Assembly: GCA_011046135.1 (NCBI GenBank)
Contig: DSBG01000136.1
Coordinates: 29,946 to 93,945, forward strand
Reading direction: 5' to 3'
Source: Deltaproteobacteria bacterium
GTDB lineage: Bacteria > Desulfobacterota > Desulfomonilia > UBA1062
DNA: 64,000 bases
The notes beneath the pieces are model-generated. The model worked only from the letters and a program-made list of their open reading frames with translations. It was not told the DNA's origin and did no database searches. Both the position numbers and the translations under genes were made by a program. Each line of letters begins with the position of its first letter. The first letter of the stretch is position 1. Below, piece by piece: positions 46,449 to 55,568 of this stretch.

Positions 46449-47090
46449 CCTGAGATCGTCTGGAACTTGGCCGGTTCTCAGCCTTCGCAGAATCCCCAGG
46501 GTCTTGACCATGGGTTCCTCGACAAAAAGCCCCGAGTCCCGTGCCAGCGTGTAGATGTAGTAGGGAGCCTGCCCTCCCTGGGCAGGATCAGGAAACACAT
46601 CATGGATCGCGAGAATACCGCCGGGCAGGAGATGCGTGGACCACGCGGTATAATCGGAAAAAGCGGCTGCATAGGTGTGTCCTCCGTCGATGAAAACCAT
46701 GCTCAGCGGAGTTGACCAGCTGCGCGCGACCAGCTCAGAAGGGGCAACGATGGGTATCACCGTCTCTTCGAGCCCCGCATCGAGGATGGCCTTGCGGAAA
46801 AGGGAGAAGGTATCGATCCGGCCCGTTTTCTCGTCGAAGAGTTCAGGATCGTAGTATTCCTGTCCCGGCTGCTGCTCTTCCGATCCCTGGTGGTGATCGA
46901 TGGAGAACAGCACCCCCCCCGACTGCCTGCATCCAAGTCCGAGATAGAGCGTGGATCTCCCGCAGTACCCTCCGATCTCCAGGCAAGGGCCGAACCTGCC
47001 TGCCTCCCTGGCAAGCTCATGGAGCTTCATGCCCTCAGCCTCGTCCAGAAATCCCTTGATACATGATGAGCGTATGTCGGAAACCTTCAT
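46431..47090 (-). CDS. class I SAM-dependent methyltransferase (Methyltransf_24-like)
   Basis: FGPCLEIGGYCGRSTLYLGLGCRQSGGVLFSIDHHQGSEEQQPGQEYYDPELFDEKTGRIDTFSLFRKAI...LSMVFIDGGHTYAAAFSDYTAWSTHLLPGGILAIHDV. Confidence 0.9.
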   Translation of the reverse strand: MKVSDIRSSCIKGFLDEAEGMKLHELAREAGRFGPCLEIGGYCGRSTLYLGLGCRQSGGVLFSIDHHQGSEEQQPGQEYYDPELFDEKTGRIDTFSLFRKAILDAGLEETVIPIVAPSELVARSWSTPLSMVFIDGGHTYAAAFSDYTAWSTHLLPGGILAIHDVFPDPAQGGQAPYYIYTLARDSGLFVEEPMVKTLGILRRLRTGQVPDDLRSRRDW

Positions 47091-47240
47091 TGTCCTCGAT
47101 CCTCTTGCACCCTAAGCAAGCCCTTGTTCGGCGTCAAGGAAAATTCCATACCTCAGGCTATCGTCCATACCTGTGTTCACAGCGTCATAGCTGTCTGCAC
47201 CCCGGTAAAGTTTTGATGTCGAGAATCCGAGCTAGCTGAT

Positions 47241-48665
47241 GTGGAAAAAGAGTACACGCTTGAATTCAGCTTCCTTCAGGACGATCTCATCGCAACCATG
47301 AGAATCGTCCCTCGCTCGGTGGAAATCAGCTCCATCAGCCCGAGTGATCTTTTTGAAGCAATCAGGAATGAAGGGATAACCCACGGGGTGTTTCCTGAAG
47401 TCATCCATCAGGTTGCACAGGAAAAGACGCTCAACAGGTGGGTTACCATCGCCAAGGGAGAAAAGCCCGGTGAGGGGAAAGACGGCGGGGTACGGTTTCA
47501 CTTTTCCACAGAGGGAGCAAAGGCACGACTCAAGGAAGATCTCTCAGGAAGGGTCAACATCCGGGACATGAATCTCATCCAGAACGTGAAGAAGGGTGAT
47601 GTCCTGTGCGAACTGATCCCCCCTGAAACCGGAACAAACGGAACATCCGTCAAGGGAGAGGAGATCCTGGGAAAGATCGGAGCTCCTGCAAAGCTCCCGT
47701 CGGGAAAAAACATAGAAGTATCTGAGGACGGGACGAGGCTTCTTTCCAGCATCGACGGAATGGTCGCCATTTCAGACTCCACCATCTCTGTCGAGCCGGT
47801 ATATGTGGTGGACAAGGTGGATTCATCCGTCGGGAACATAAGATTCAACGGTTCGGTGGTCATCAACGGAGAGGTTGGCGACGGTTACGAGATTCATGCC
47901 GGGGAAGATATCACCATCGCCATGAGTGTCGGCCGTGTCGTCCTCAATGCACTCGGATCCATCAAAATCTTCGGCGGTATACTCGGACAGGAAAAAGCGG
48001 ACATCTCTGCCAGAGATTCCATCCATGTAAAATTCATTCAGGACGCACAGGTTGAAGCAGGAGGGCCTATTGTCGTGGAAGACTACATCCGCAACAGTCA
48101 GGTAACCTCTGCAGGTCCTGTAATCGTGAAAAGCCCTTCGGGATGGATTGCCGGCAGCACCGTCTCTTCACACGGGTGGATCTATTGCCATACCATCGGC
48201 CATGAGGCGGCCATGAGCGATACAACTCTCAGCATAGGACACAACCCTGCACTTTACCAGGAGAGAGAGCGCCTTCAGCAGGAAATTCTCGACAAGATCG
48301 ATACGTTCCTCAAATTCCAGTCATCACTGGCAAAGTTGCGGGCACTCAAGGAGCAGAATCGACTGTCTGCCCAGCAGGAAGATCTTTTCAGGAAAATTCT
48401 CTCTGCTGTGGAAACGCTGCGGCATTCCCTGGGGCTGTGTGATGAACAAATCCGGAACATCACGGAGAGGATTTCCACGGTGTTTTCAGGCACCATCTGC
48501 ATCGAAGGCATTGTAAACCAGGGTACCAGAATTCTCGTCGGGAAAGAAGTACGGGAGATCGTGAACACAAAAGTGAGAACCCAGTTTACGCTTCACAACA
48601 GTGATATCTCGGAGTCAGAGTTTGTGATGACACCCGAGATAAAGGCATACCTCTCAGGAGCGTGA
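47241..48665 (+). CDS. FapA / DUF342 family polymerising-domain protein
   Basis: AKARLKEDLSGRVNIRDMNLIQNVKKGDVLCELIPPETGTNGTSVKGEEI; NIRFNGSVVINGEVGDGYEIHAGEDITIAMSVGRVVLNALGSIKIFGGILGQEKADISARDSIHVKFIQDAQVEAGGPIVVEDYIRNSQVTSAG. Confidence 0.93.
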   Translation: MEKEYTLEFSFLQDDLIATMRIVPRSVEISSISPSDLFEAIRNEGITHGVFPEVIHQVAQEKTLNRWVTIAKGEKPGEGKDGGVRFHFSTEGAKARLKEDLSGRVNIRDMNLIQNVKKGDVLCELIPPETGTNGTSVKGEEILGKIGAPAKLPSGKNIEVSEDGTRLLSSIDGMVAISDSTISVEPVYVVDKVDSSVGNIRFNGSVVINGEVGDGYEIHAGEDITIAMSVGRVVLNALGSIKIFGGILGQEKADISARDSIHVKFIQDAQVEAGGPIVVEDYIRNSQVTSAGPVIVKSPSGWIAGSTVSSHGWIYCHTIGHEAAMSDTTLSIGHNPALYQERERLQQEILDKIDTFLKFQSSLAKLRALKEQNRLSAQQEDLFRKILSAVETLRHSLGLCDEQIRNITERISTVFSGTICIEGIVNQGTRILVGKEVREIVNTKVRTQFTLHNSDISESEFVMTPEIKAYLSGA

Positions 48666-49375
48666 ACCTCATGGAACTCTATACCAGAGAAAAGCTCTTT
48701 GAAGCAGTTTCCATAGGACTTCCCGTAGAGGGAAAGGACCTCAGAGGCCTGGACCTTTCTGATCTCGATCTCGGCGGAGCGAATCTCCGCGGTTCAGACC
48801 TCAGAAATTCAAATCTCACCGGGGCGAACTTCAAGGAGGCCCATCTTGAGAGGGCCACTTTCGATGGTGCTCAGTTGAAATACACGAACTTCTCCTCCGC
48901 GTTCCTCTCGGAGATCACCCTGAAAGACCAGGATCTGAGCTCATGTACCCTGACCGGGGTCAAAGCCTTTGATGCCCGGTTCATCAGGGTGACGCTCTCA
49001 AACCAGGATCTCACCAAGGCGAATCTCACAGGTTCGTCCATCCTGAACTCGACACTGAAGAATCTCAATCTCTCCGGATCGATCCTGAAAAAGGCGAACC
49101 TCCTGTTCTGCCTCATCCAGGACTGCACCCTGGATGGATGCGATCTGAGCGAGGTAAATTTCGGCCTTTCCCGTCTCAGTACCACCACCTTGAACAATAC
49201 GAGCGTAAGACTCGCTTCATTCCTGGCATCCACCATCGAAAAGATACAGATCAGGAATTCCGAGCTCGACAGCGTCGACCTGACCCTTGTGAGGGCACAC
49301 GATCTGGATATCACCGGCAGCGTTCAGAAAGGGATCATCCTGGATGAGGCCATAATACGAGGTTTGACGAAATAG
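48662..49375 (+). CDS. pentapeptide repeat protein
   Basis: LRGLDLSDLDLGGANLRGSDLRNSNLTGANFKEAHLERATFDGAQLKYTNF and later repeats; start overlaps upstream stop. Confidence 0.93.
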   Translation: MNLMELYTREKLFEAVSIGLPVEGKDLRGLDLSDLDLGGANLRGSDLRNSNLTGANFKEAHLERATFDGAQLKYTNFSSAFLSEITLKDQDLSSCTLTGVKAFDARFIRVTLSNQDLTKANLTGSSILNSTLKNLNLSGSILKKANLLFCLIQDCTLDGCDLSEVNFGLSRLSTTTLNNTSVRLASFLASTIEKIQIRNSELDSVDLTLVRAHDLDITGSVQKGIILDEAIIRGLTK

Positions 49376-49476
49376 CCATGACCGGGTGAAGGTTCCAGAC
49401 CGTTCCCAGACCGCTCTGCACATCCCGCTGCACCAAAGTCCACCGCTCGATGTAAGAACCGTCAACTCATAGAGAG

Positions 49477-50919
49477 CTATCTGCGCCAGAATACGGGACT
49501 CAACACGACGAAAACGGTATAGATCTCAAGGCGACCCACGAGCATGCAGAAGGTGAGAACCAGCTTGCCCGCATCAGGAATATGGGCATAGTTTCCCGTG
49601 GGCCCAACCGTGGACAGTCCTGGACCGATATTGCTCATACAGGCGATGACCGAGGAGATCGCTGTGGTAAAATCAAGATTCAGCATGGCCATGATGAAGG
49701 ATGCTCCGAGAAACAGCGCGGCAAAAAAGACAGCGAATCCCACGATGGAATTGAGCGTCTCTTGAGATACCGGGGTGGTGTCCCACTTGATGGTGAATAT
49801 CGCCTGGGGGTGAACCAGTTTCTTGATCTCCCTGTGGGCCATCTTGAGGAGAATCCCGAGCCTGAGGACCTTGATCCCACCACCCGTGGACCCGGCGCAT
49901 CCCCCGATGATCATGAGGAGAAGCAGCATGAACTGCGAAGCCATGGGCCACATCGCAAAATCATGGGTGGCAAACCCGGTGGTGGTGAGAATGGAGGAGA
50001 CCTGAAAGCCGACATGCCGCAGTTCCTCTCCCAGTGTAGCGTAGAGGCCCCTGGCTGAGATCATGATGAAGACACACCCGAGAAGGTAGATACTGATATA
50101 CCACCTGAACTCATGGCTTGCCAGGTAGCGCCGGACATTCCCCGTGAGCGCCGCGTAGTGGAGGGCGAAGTTCGTTCCTGCGATGAGCATGAAGACAGTC
50201 ACCACACCATCTATGTAGGTGCTGTTGTAGGCGGCGATACTCGCATTCTTCGGCGAGAACCCACCGGTTGCCATGGTGGTGAAAGAGTGGCACACTGCCT
50301 CGAAGAGATTCATCCCCCCGAACATCAAGAGAACGACCTCCACGAGGGTGAAGCCCACGTAGATTCCCCACAGCAGTTTTGCCGTCTCGGTAATCCTCGG
50401 CTTGAGCTTGTCGATGGAAGGGCCGGGTGATTCTGCCTTGAAGATCTGCATGCCGCCGACCCCGAGGTAGGGCAGGATCGCGATGGTGAGCACGATGATG
50501 CCCATGCCCCCGAGCCACTGGGTGAGCGATCTCCACAGGAGCAGCCCGTGGGGCAGGACTTCGATGTCCGTGAGGATGGACGCCCCCGTGGTCGTGAATC
50601 CGGAAACGGTCTCGAAAAGCGCATCCACATATGAGGGGATATATCCGCTCACCCAGAAGGGGATGGATCCGAGCAATCCCGCAAGGGTCCAGAGCAGCGT
50701 GACAAAGAGAAATCCTTCGCGGTGCCTCAGCTCCCCGGTGGGCTTCAATGATGAGAGCAGCAGGGTCAAGCCCACGGCTGTTCCGATAACCACGCCACAT
50801 GCAAGGGCAAAAAAATCGTCATCCCCGTAGGAAAAGGAGACGGCAAGGGGCAGCACCATGGCAAGGGAGTAGAAGAGCACGCTCTTGCCCAGCAGATTCA
50901 TGAGGATCCGGGTATTCAT
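49477..50919 (-). CDS. trkH: Trk potassium uptake membrane protein TrkH
   Basis: 480 aa; FETVSGFTTTGASILTDIEVLPHGLLLWRSLTQWLGGMGIIVLTIAILPYLGVGGMQIFKAESPGP; VCHSFTTMATGGFS; GCAGSTGGGIKVLR. Confidence 0.97.
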   Translation of the reverse strand: MNTRILMNLLGKSVLFYSLAMVLPLAVSFSYGDDDFFALACGVVIGTAVGLTLLLSSLKPTGELRHREGFLFVTLLWTLAGLLGSIPFWVSGYIPSYVDALFETVSGFTTTGASILTDIEVLPHGLLLWRSLTQWLGGMGIIVLTIAILPYLGVGGMQIFKAESPGPSIDKLKPRITETAKLLWGIYVGFTLVEVVLLMFGGMNLFEAVCHSFTTMATGGFSPKNASIAAYNSTYIDGVVTVFMLIAGTNFALHYAALTGNVRRYLASHEFRWYISIYLLGCVFIMISARGLYATLGEELRHVGFQVSSILTTTGFATHDFAMWPMASQFMLLLLMIIGGCAGSTGGGIKVLRLGILLKMAHREIKKLVHPQAIFTIKWDTTPVSQETLNSIVGFAVFFAALFLGASFIMAMLNLDFTTAISSVIACMSNIGPGLSTVGPTGNYAHIPDAGKLVLTFCMLVGRLEIYTVFVVLSPVFWRR

Positions 50920-50925
50920 CGCACC

Positions 50926-52296
50926 CTAGAAATAGGAGAGCTTCACGCTCAGGATCTTTTCCACAGACGGCATGGCGCCCCTCTTGGCAAAGATGATAAC
51001 CCGGTCCCCTGGCTTGATGACCGTGTCTCCACTGGGCACGATCACCTTGGACTGGCCGAAGGGGATGATGCCTGCAATGATGGCATCTCTGGGCCACTTG
51101 AGGTCCTTGATCGGCCTTTCCACCAGGTCTGAGGTTTCCATGGCCTCCACTTCCACGACCTCTGCCTCGACATCGGACAGGCTCGTGACCGAAAAGATCT
51201 TCCCCTTCCGGATGAACTGCATGATCTTTGCCACGGCAGCCATCCTCGGGTTGATGACCGCATCCACGCCGATATCACTTACCAGGGAGATGTAATCGAT
51301 GTTATTGATCAGGGCTATCACGTGGCCATTTCCCATCCGCTTTGCCAGAAGGGAGGAGAGGATGTTTGCCTCTTCGTCGTTGGAAACCGCAATGAAGGCA
51401 TCCTGGAGGGAGATCCGCTCGGTCTCGAGGAGTTCCCGGTTCATGGTGGGGCTGTTGAGCACTGTTGTCTTGGCGAGCATCTCACTGAGTTCGAGGCATC
51501 GCTTCTCATCGTGCTCGATGAGCTTGACACTCATGTTCTTCTTCTCGAGCCGCGTGGCCAGGATCTCCCCGGTGATGCTTCCCCCGTAGATCACGACGGC
51601 CTGGGTCGGCTTTCTGCAGGAGCCCATACAGGTAAGTATCTCCCGGTTATCACCCTGGTCGAGGACGATGTAAATCCGGTCCCCGGCCAAGATCTGGTCT
51701 TTTCCCTTGGGGATGAGCAACGTCCCCTGCCTGAGAACGGCGGCAATCAGGAAGGTGACCCCGGTGAAGAGCTTTCCGATCTCGATGAGATTCTTGTTGA
51801 TCAGCGGTGAGCCGTTGGTCACCTTGAATCCCCCGAGCCTCACCCTGCCGTCGGCGATCCTGATGGCATCCTGGGATCCCGGGACTTCCAGAATGTTTTC
51901 GATGGTATTTGCTGCTTCGAGCTCAGGATTGATAACGAGGTCGATATCGAGGTAATCCTTCTCGAAGATCCTGGTGGCTGCATCGTAATCCTTGCCGCGG
52001 ATCCGTACGATCTTGGTGGGAATGTCTTCGAACGAACCGGCAAGGTAGCTCGCAATCAGGTTTACCTCATCGGAGTCCGTAACGGCGATGAGCATCTCCG
52101 TGTGCTTGATATTTGCCTTCTTGAGCGTTCTCAGGCTCGATCCAGAGCCCCAGATCACCTGGGCATCGAGCATCTGGGAGAGTTTCGCAACCTTTGCCTC
52201 ATTCTTTTCAACGAGGTAGACATCGATGTCCTCTTCCGTGAGGCGCTTGGCAATGGTAAAACCCACATCTCCTGCCCCGATGATCAGCACGCTCAT
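50926..52296 (-). CDS. trkA: Trk potassium uptake NAD-binding protein TrkA
   Basis: Two RCK modules; MSVLIIGAGDVGFTIAKRLTEEDIDVYLVEKNEAKVAKLSQMLDAQVIWGSGSSLRTLKKA. Confidence 0.97.
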   Translation of the reverse strand: MSVLIIGAGDVGFTIAKRLTEEDIDVYLVEKNEAKVAKLSQMLDAQVIWGSGSSLRTLKKANIKHTEMLIAVTDSDEVNLIASYLAGSFEDIPTKIVRIRGKDYDAATRIFEKDYLDIDLVINPELEAANTIENILEVPGSQDAIRIADGRVRLGGFKVTNGSPLINKNLIEIGKLFTGVTFLIAAVLRQGTLLIPKGKDQILAGDRIYIVLDQGDNREILTCMGSCRKPTQAVVIYGGSITGEILATRLEKKNMSVKLIEHDEKRCLELSEMLAKTTVLNSPTMNRELLETERISLQDAFIAVSNDEEANILSSLLAKRMGNGHVIALINNIDYISLVSDIGVDAVINPRMAAVAKIMQFIRKGKIFSVTSLSDVEAEVVEVEAMETSDLVERPIKDLKWPRDAIIAGIIPFGQSKVIVPSGDTVIKPGDRVIIFAKRGAMPSVEKILSVKLSYF

Positions 52297-52883
52297 GATT
52301 TCTCCTGAATGATCTTGGTATGGAGAAAGGTTTTCATGGACACCTTGGTCTTCTGAAAGCCCAGGACCGCCTCATCAACATCCTCGGGCGCACAGTGGAC
52401 CTTCAGGAGGAACCGCCTCTCTCCTATTTCTTGCGCAAAGCCTGCAAGCATATGCTCTGCAGAGCTCACGATATTCATGCCCGTAATACCGCTTCCCGGC
52501 AGTGATACGCAGAGGCTTTCCCTGCACAGGAGCACGGCTGTTCGAGCCATGAGTTCACCGGCTTTCCGGACCCTCTCTGGGATGAGTTCATTGAGGCCCC
52601 CCAACCCGATGAAAAGCAGCGCTGTCCGGGGGAGTTCACCGGCGGGTCTCATCAGGGTCTTTTCTCCATAGTCTCCGCTGAGGAAGCCTGACATGATCAG
52701 GTGAGATAGTTTGGCTTCGAGCCGCCAGTCGACGAGACCGGTCAACCCCTTGAGGGGGCGTTCATCACTGAAGAACCACAGCCCCAAGACCTCGGGGTCC
52801 ATTTCGAGGATGTCCCTGGTCTCAACATGTACTTCCACGGGCAGAGACCTCACTCCATACCTTGTCGAGAACCCCGTTTGCAA
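52293..52883 (-). CDS. stand-alone peptidase M17 (leucyl aminopeptidase) N-terminal-domain-like protein
   Basis: FFSDERPLKGLTGLVDWRLEAKLSHLIMSGFLSGDYGEKTLMRPAGELPRTALLFIGLGGLNELIPERVRKAGELMARTA resembles Peptidase_M17_N; no catalytic domain follows. Confidence 0.7.
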   Translation of the reverse strand: MQTGFSTRYGVRSLPVEVHVETRDILEMDPEVLGLWFFSDERPLKGLTGLVDWRLEAKLSHLIMSGFLSGDYGEKTLMRPAGELPRTALLFIGLGGLNELIPERVRKAGELMARTAVLLCRESLCVSLPGSGITGMNIVSSAEHMLAGFAQEIGERRFLLKVHCAPEDVDEAVLGFQKTKVSMKTFLHTKIIQEKS

Positions 52884-53244
52884 AGGCAGGGAATCGGGGA
52901 GACCCGAACCGCTTCGCCATCTCGATCGCCTCGTTTATGGCAACCCGGTACGGAATATCAGGCTTGTATGCAAGTTCATAGGTGGCTATCCTGAGAATGT
53001 TCCTGTCCGTGGTGGACATACGGCTCACCTTCCAGTTCTCTGAGGCCTTCTCGATGAAGGAATCAATCAGAACCAGTGAATCGCAGACCCCGGACACGAG
53101 CTCCCGTGCATAGGGGACGACATCCTTGTCATCGACGAAGTGTGTGAAAAATTCCTCAAGCGTTTCCACGGTGTGAGCATGGGTGATATCGATCTGATAG
53201 AGGTATTGAAGGGCAATTTCTCGCGCTCGAGTCCTGATTCTCAT
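52822..53244 (-). CDS. nusB: transcription antitermination protein NusB
   Basis: MRIRTRAREIALQYLYQIDI...WKVSRMSTTDRNILRIATYELAYKPDIPYRVAINEAIEMAKRFGSPRFPAFANGVLDKV; start trimmed to ATG at 53244. Confidence 0.96.
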   Translation of the reverse strand: MRIRTRAREIALQYLYQIDITHAHTVETLEEFFTHFVDDKDVVPYARELVSGVCDSLVLIDSFIEKASENWKVSRMSTTDRNILRIATYELAYKPDIPYRVAINEAIEMAKRFGSPRFPAFANGVLDKVWSEVSARGSTC

Positions 53245-53252
53245 GCTGCGCG

Positions 53253-53717
53253 TCACATCTGGGCATAGAGGTCTATCATCTCGAGCAGGGCCATTGCTGC
53301 ATCGAACCCTTTGTTCCCGGATTTTGTCCCAGCCCGTTCTATGGCCTGCTCGATGGTATCGGTGGTGAGGACCCCAAAGATCACGGGGCACGCGGCATCA
53401 ATGGCCACCTGGGCAATCCCCTTGCTCACCTCGGATGCCACGTAATCGAAGTGTGGTGTGGATCCTCGGATCACGGCGCCGAGCCCGATGATACCATCAC
53501 AGACACCAAGCCCGGCGAGTCTCTTGACCACGGGAGGAATCTCGAAGGAACCGGGCACCCGATAGATCGTGATGTCGTCCTGCAGCACCTGATGCCTGTT
53601 CAGGGCATCCAGGGCTCCCTCGATGAGCCGGGAGGTGATGAAATCGTTGAACCTGCTCGCAACAATGGCGACCTTCTTCCCTTTTCCGGACAACTTGCCT
53701 TCCACGACATGCGCCAT
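53253..53717 (-). CDS. ribH: 6,7-dimethyl-8-ribityllumazine synthase
   Basis: [28 protein letters not shown]...[14 protein letters not shown]...[70 protein letters not shown]. Confidence 0.98.
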   Translation of the reverse strand: MAHVVEGKLSGKGKKVAIVASRFNDFITSRLIEGALDALNRHQVLQDDITIYRVPGSFEIPPVVKRLAGLGVCDGIIGLGAVIRGSTPHFDYVASEVSKGIAQVAIDAACPVIFGVLTTDTIEQAIERAGTKSGNKGFDAAMALLEMIDLYAQM

Positions 53718-54920
53718 CTATACCACCTCCAAAATGTGTCCCATCTTGTCTTTCTTCGTCTTCAGGTACTTCTGGTTCTCCTTGGTCGGGGGAATTTCGA
53801 TGGAAACCCTGTCAACGATCTCCAACCCGTAGCCTTCCAGGCCAATGATCTTCTTGGGGTTGTTGGTCATCATCCTCATCTTGCGCACACCGAGAGAAAC
53901 CAGGATCTGTGCGCCGATGCCGTAATCCCTCAGGTCTGGGGCAAACCCGAGTTCGATATTCGCCTCCACGGTGTCTCTCCCGTGATCCTGGAGATGGTAT
54001 GCCCTGAGCTTGTTGATAAGGCCGATACCCCTTCCCTCCTGTCTCATGTAGACGATGATCCCCTTTCCTTCCTTCTCGATCATCTCCATGGCACTGTGGA
54101 GCTGCTCTCCGCAGTCACACCTGAGGGAAAGCAGGACATCTCCGGTGAGACATTCTGAATGCACCCGCACCAGTACAGGTTCATCGGGAGTGATCTCACC
54201 CTTGACCAGTGCGATGTGCTCCTTGTGATCGATATCGTTGTCAAACCCGATGAGTTCGAAATTCCCATAGGGGGTGGGCAGTGCCGCCCGGACCACTTCC
54301 CTGACCAGCCGTTCGTTCCTGATCCTGTAGGCGATGATATCCGCAATGGTGCAGATCTTGAGTCCGTGCTCCTTTGCGAAGAGCTCCAGCTGGGGCCTGC
54401 GGGCCATGGTACCGTCTTCGTTCATGATCTCGCAGATAACGGCCCCGGGTCTCAATCCTGCCATTCTGCACAGGTCAACGGACCCCTCGGTCTGACCGGT
54501 CCTCACGAGCACCCCGCCTTCCCTCGCCCGGATGGGAAAGACATGGCCCGGCCGGGCCAGGTCATACGGCTGCGTCTCTTCAGAAATGGCCGTGCGGATG
54601 GTGACGGCACGGTCGTGGGCAGAAATGCCGGTCGTCACCCCTTTCTTGGCCTCGATGGTGACCGTGAATCCGGTGCCAAACTTGCTCGTGTTGTCTCGAA
54701 CCATTGGTGGAAGTTCAAGCCTGTCTGCAATCTCGTGGTCAAGGGCCAGGCAGATGAGCCCTCTTCCGAAACGTGCCATGAAATTGATGGCTTCGGGAGT
54801 GATAAACTCCGCCGCCATGGTGAGATCTCCCTCATTCTCCCTGTCTTCATCATCGACCAAGATGATCATTCTGCCCTGTCTGAGTTCTTCCAGGGCCTGT
54901 TCAACGGTGCTCGTCGGCAT
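53718..54920 (-). CDS. ribBA: bifunctional DHBP synthase / GTP cyclohydrolase II
   Basis: [103 protein letters not shown]. Confidence 0.98.
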   Translation of the reverse strand: MPTSTVEQALEELRQGRMIILVDDEDRENEGDLTMAAEFITPEAINFMARFGRGLICLALDHEIADRLELPPMVRDNTSKFGTGFTVTIEAKKGVTTGISAHDRAVTIRTAISEETQPYDLARPGHVFPIRAREGGVLVRTGQTEGSVDLCRMAGLRPGAVICEIMNEDGTMARRPQLELFAKEHGLKICTIADIIAYRIRNERLVREVVRAALPTPYGNFELIGFDNDIDHKEHIALVKGEITPDEPVLVRVHSECLTGDVLLSLRCDCGEQLHSAMEMIEKEGKGIIVYMRQEGRGIGLINKLRAYHLQDHGRDTVEANIELGFAPDLRDYGIGAQILVSLGVRKMRMMTNNPKKIIGLEGYGLEIVDRVSIEIPPTKENQKYLKTKKDKMGHILEVV

Positions 54921-54932
54921 TGTCGTTCCTCT

Positions 54933-55568
54933 CTAGAGATAACCCTTATTCTTCAGGAGATCCTCAAGGTTTCTGTCTTTATCACGGTGCAGCAATCGCT
55001 CGATGTATTTCCCTATGAGGTCAAATTCGAGGTTTACCCTATCACCGGGCCCCTTGAGTGTCAAGGAAGTGGATGTCATGGTTATGGGAATGATATTGAC
55101 GCAGAAAGAATCGGTCCCTACTTCGTTTATTGTCAGCGACACCCCGTCGATGGCCACAGAGCCCTTTTCGATGAGGTAGTGGGTGTATGCCCTGTCAAAC
55201 CCGACACGGAGTTTGGTGGACTCTCCCACCAGGATTTTCTCCTGCAGGGTTCCCACACAGTCCACATGACCCATCACGAGATGGCCGCCGATGCGTGACG
55301 AGAGGGTGAGGGCCCGCTCAAGGTTCAGTCGCGCCCCGCTCTTGATCTTCCCCAGCGTGGATCGTGACAGCGTCTCTGCGGATGCCGTCGCCGTGAAAAC
55401 ACTCCCCGCAAGACCGGTGATGGACAGGCAGACGCCGTCCACGGCAATGCTGTCACCCACCCGATCATCACTCAGGTCAAGGCCGCTTTCGATATCAAGC
55501 GCGATCCCCTTGAGATAGGGGCGTACCGATCTGAGTGTGCCGATGGCTTCCACGATCCCTGTGAACAT
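54933..55568 (-). CDS. ribE: riboflavin synthase alpha subunit
   Basis: MFTGIVEAIGTLRSV...DSIAVDGVCLSITGL...HLVMGHVDCVGTL...SVAIDGVSLTINEV. Confidence 0.97.
   Translation of the reverse strand: MFTGIVEAIGTLRSVRPYLKGIALDIESGLDLSDDRVGDSIAVDGVCLSITGLAGSVFTATASAETLSRSTLGKIKSGARLNLERALTLSSRIGGHLVMGHVDCVGTLQEKILVGESTKLRVGFDRAYTHYLIEKGSVAIDGVSLTINEVGTDSFCVNIIPITMTSTSLTLKGPGDRVNLEFDLIGKYIERLLHRDKDRNLEDLLKNKGYL

Noticed and set aside
54159-55298. 379-aa plus-strand ORF
   Set aside because: Antisense to ribBA and ribE, both unmistakable; typical shadow ORF in GC-biased DNA.
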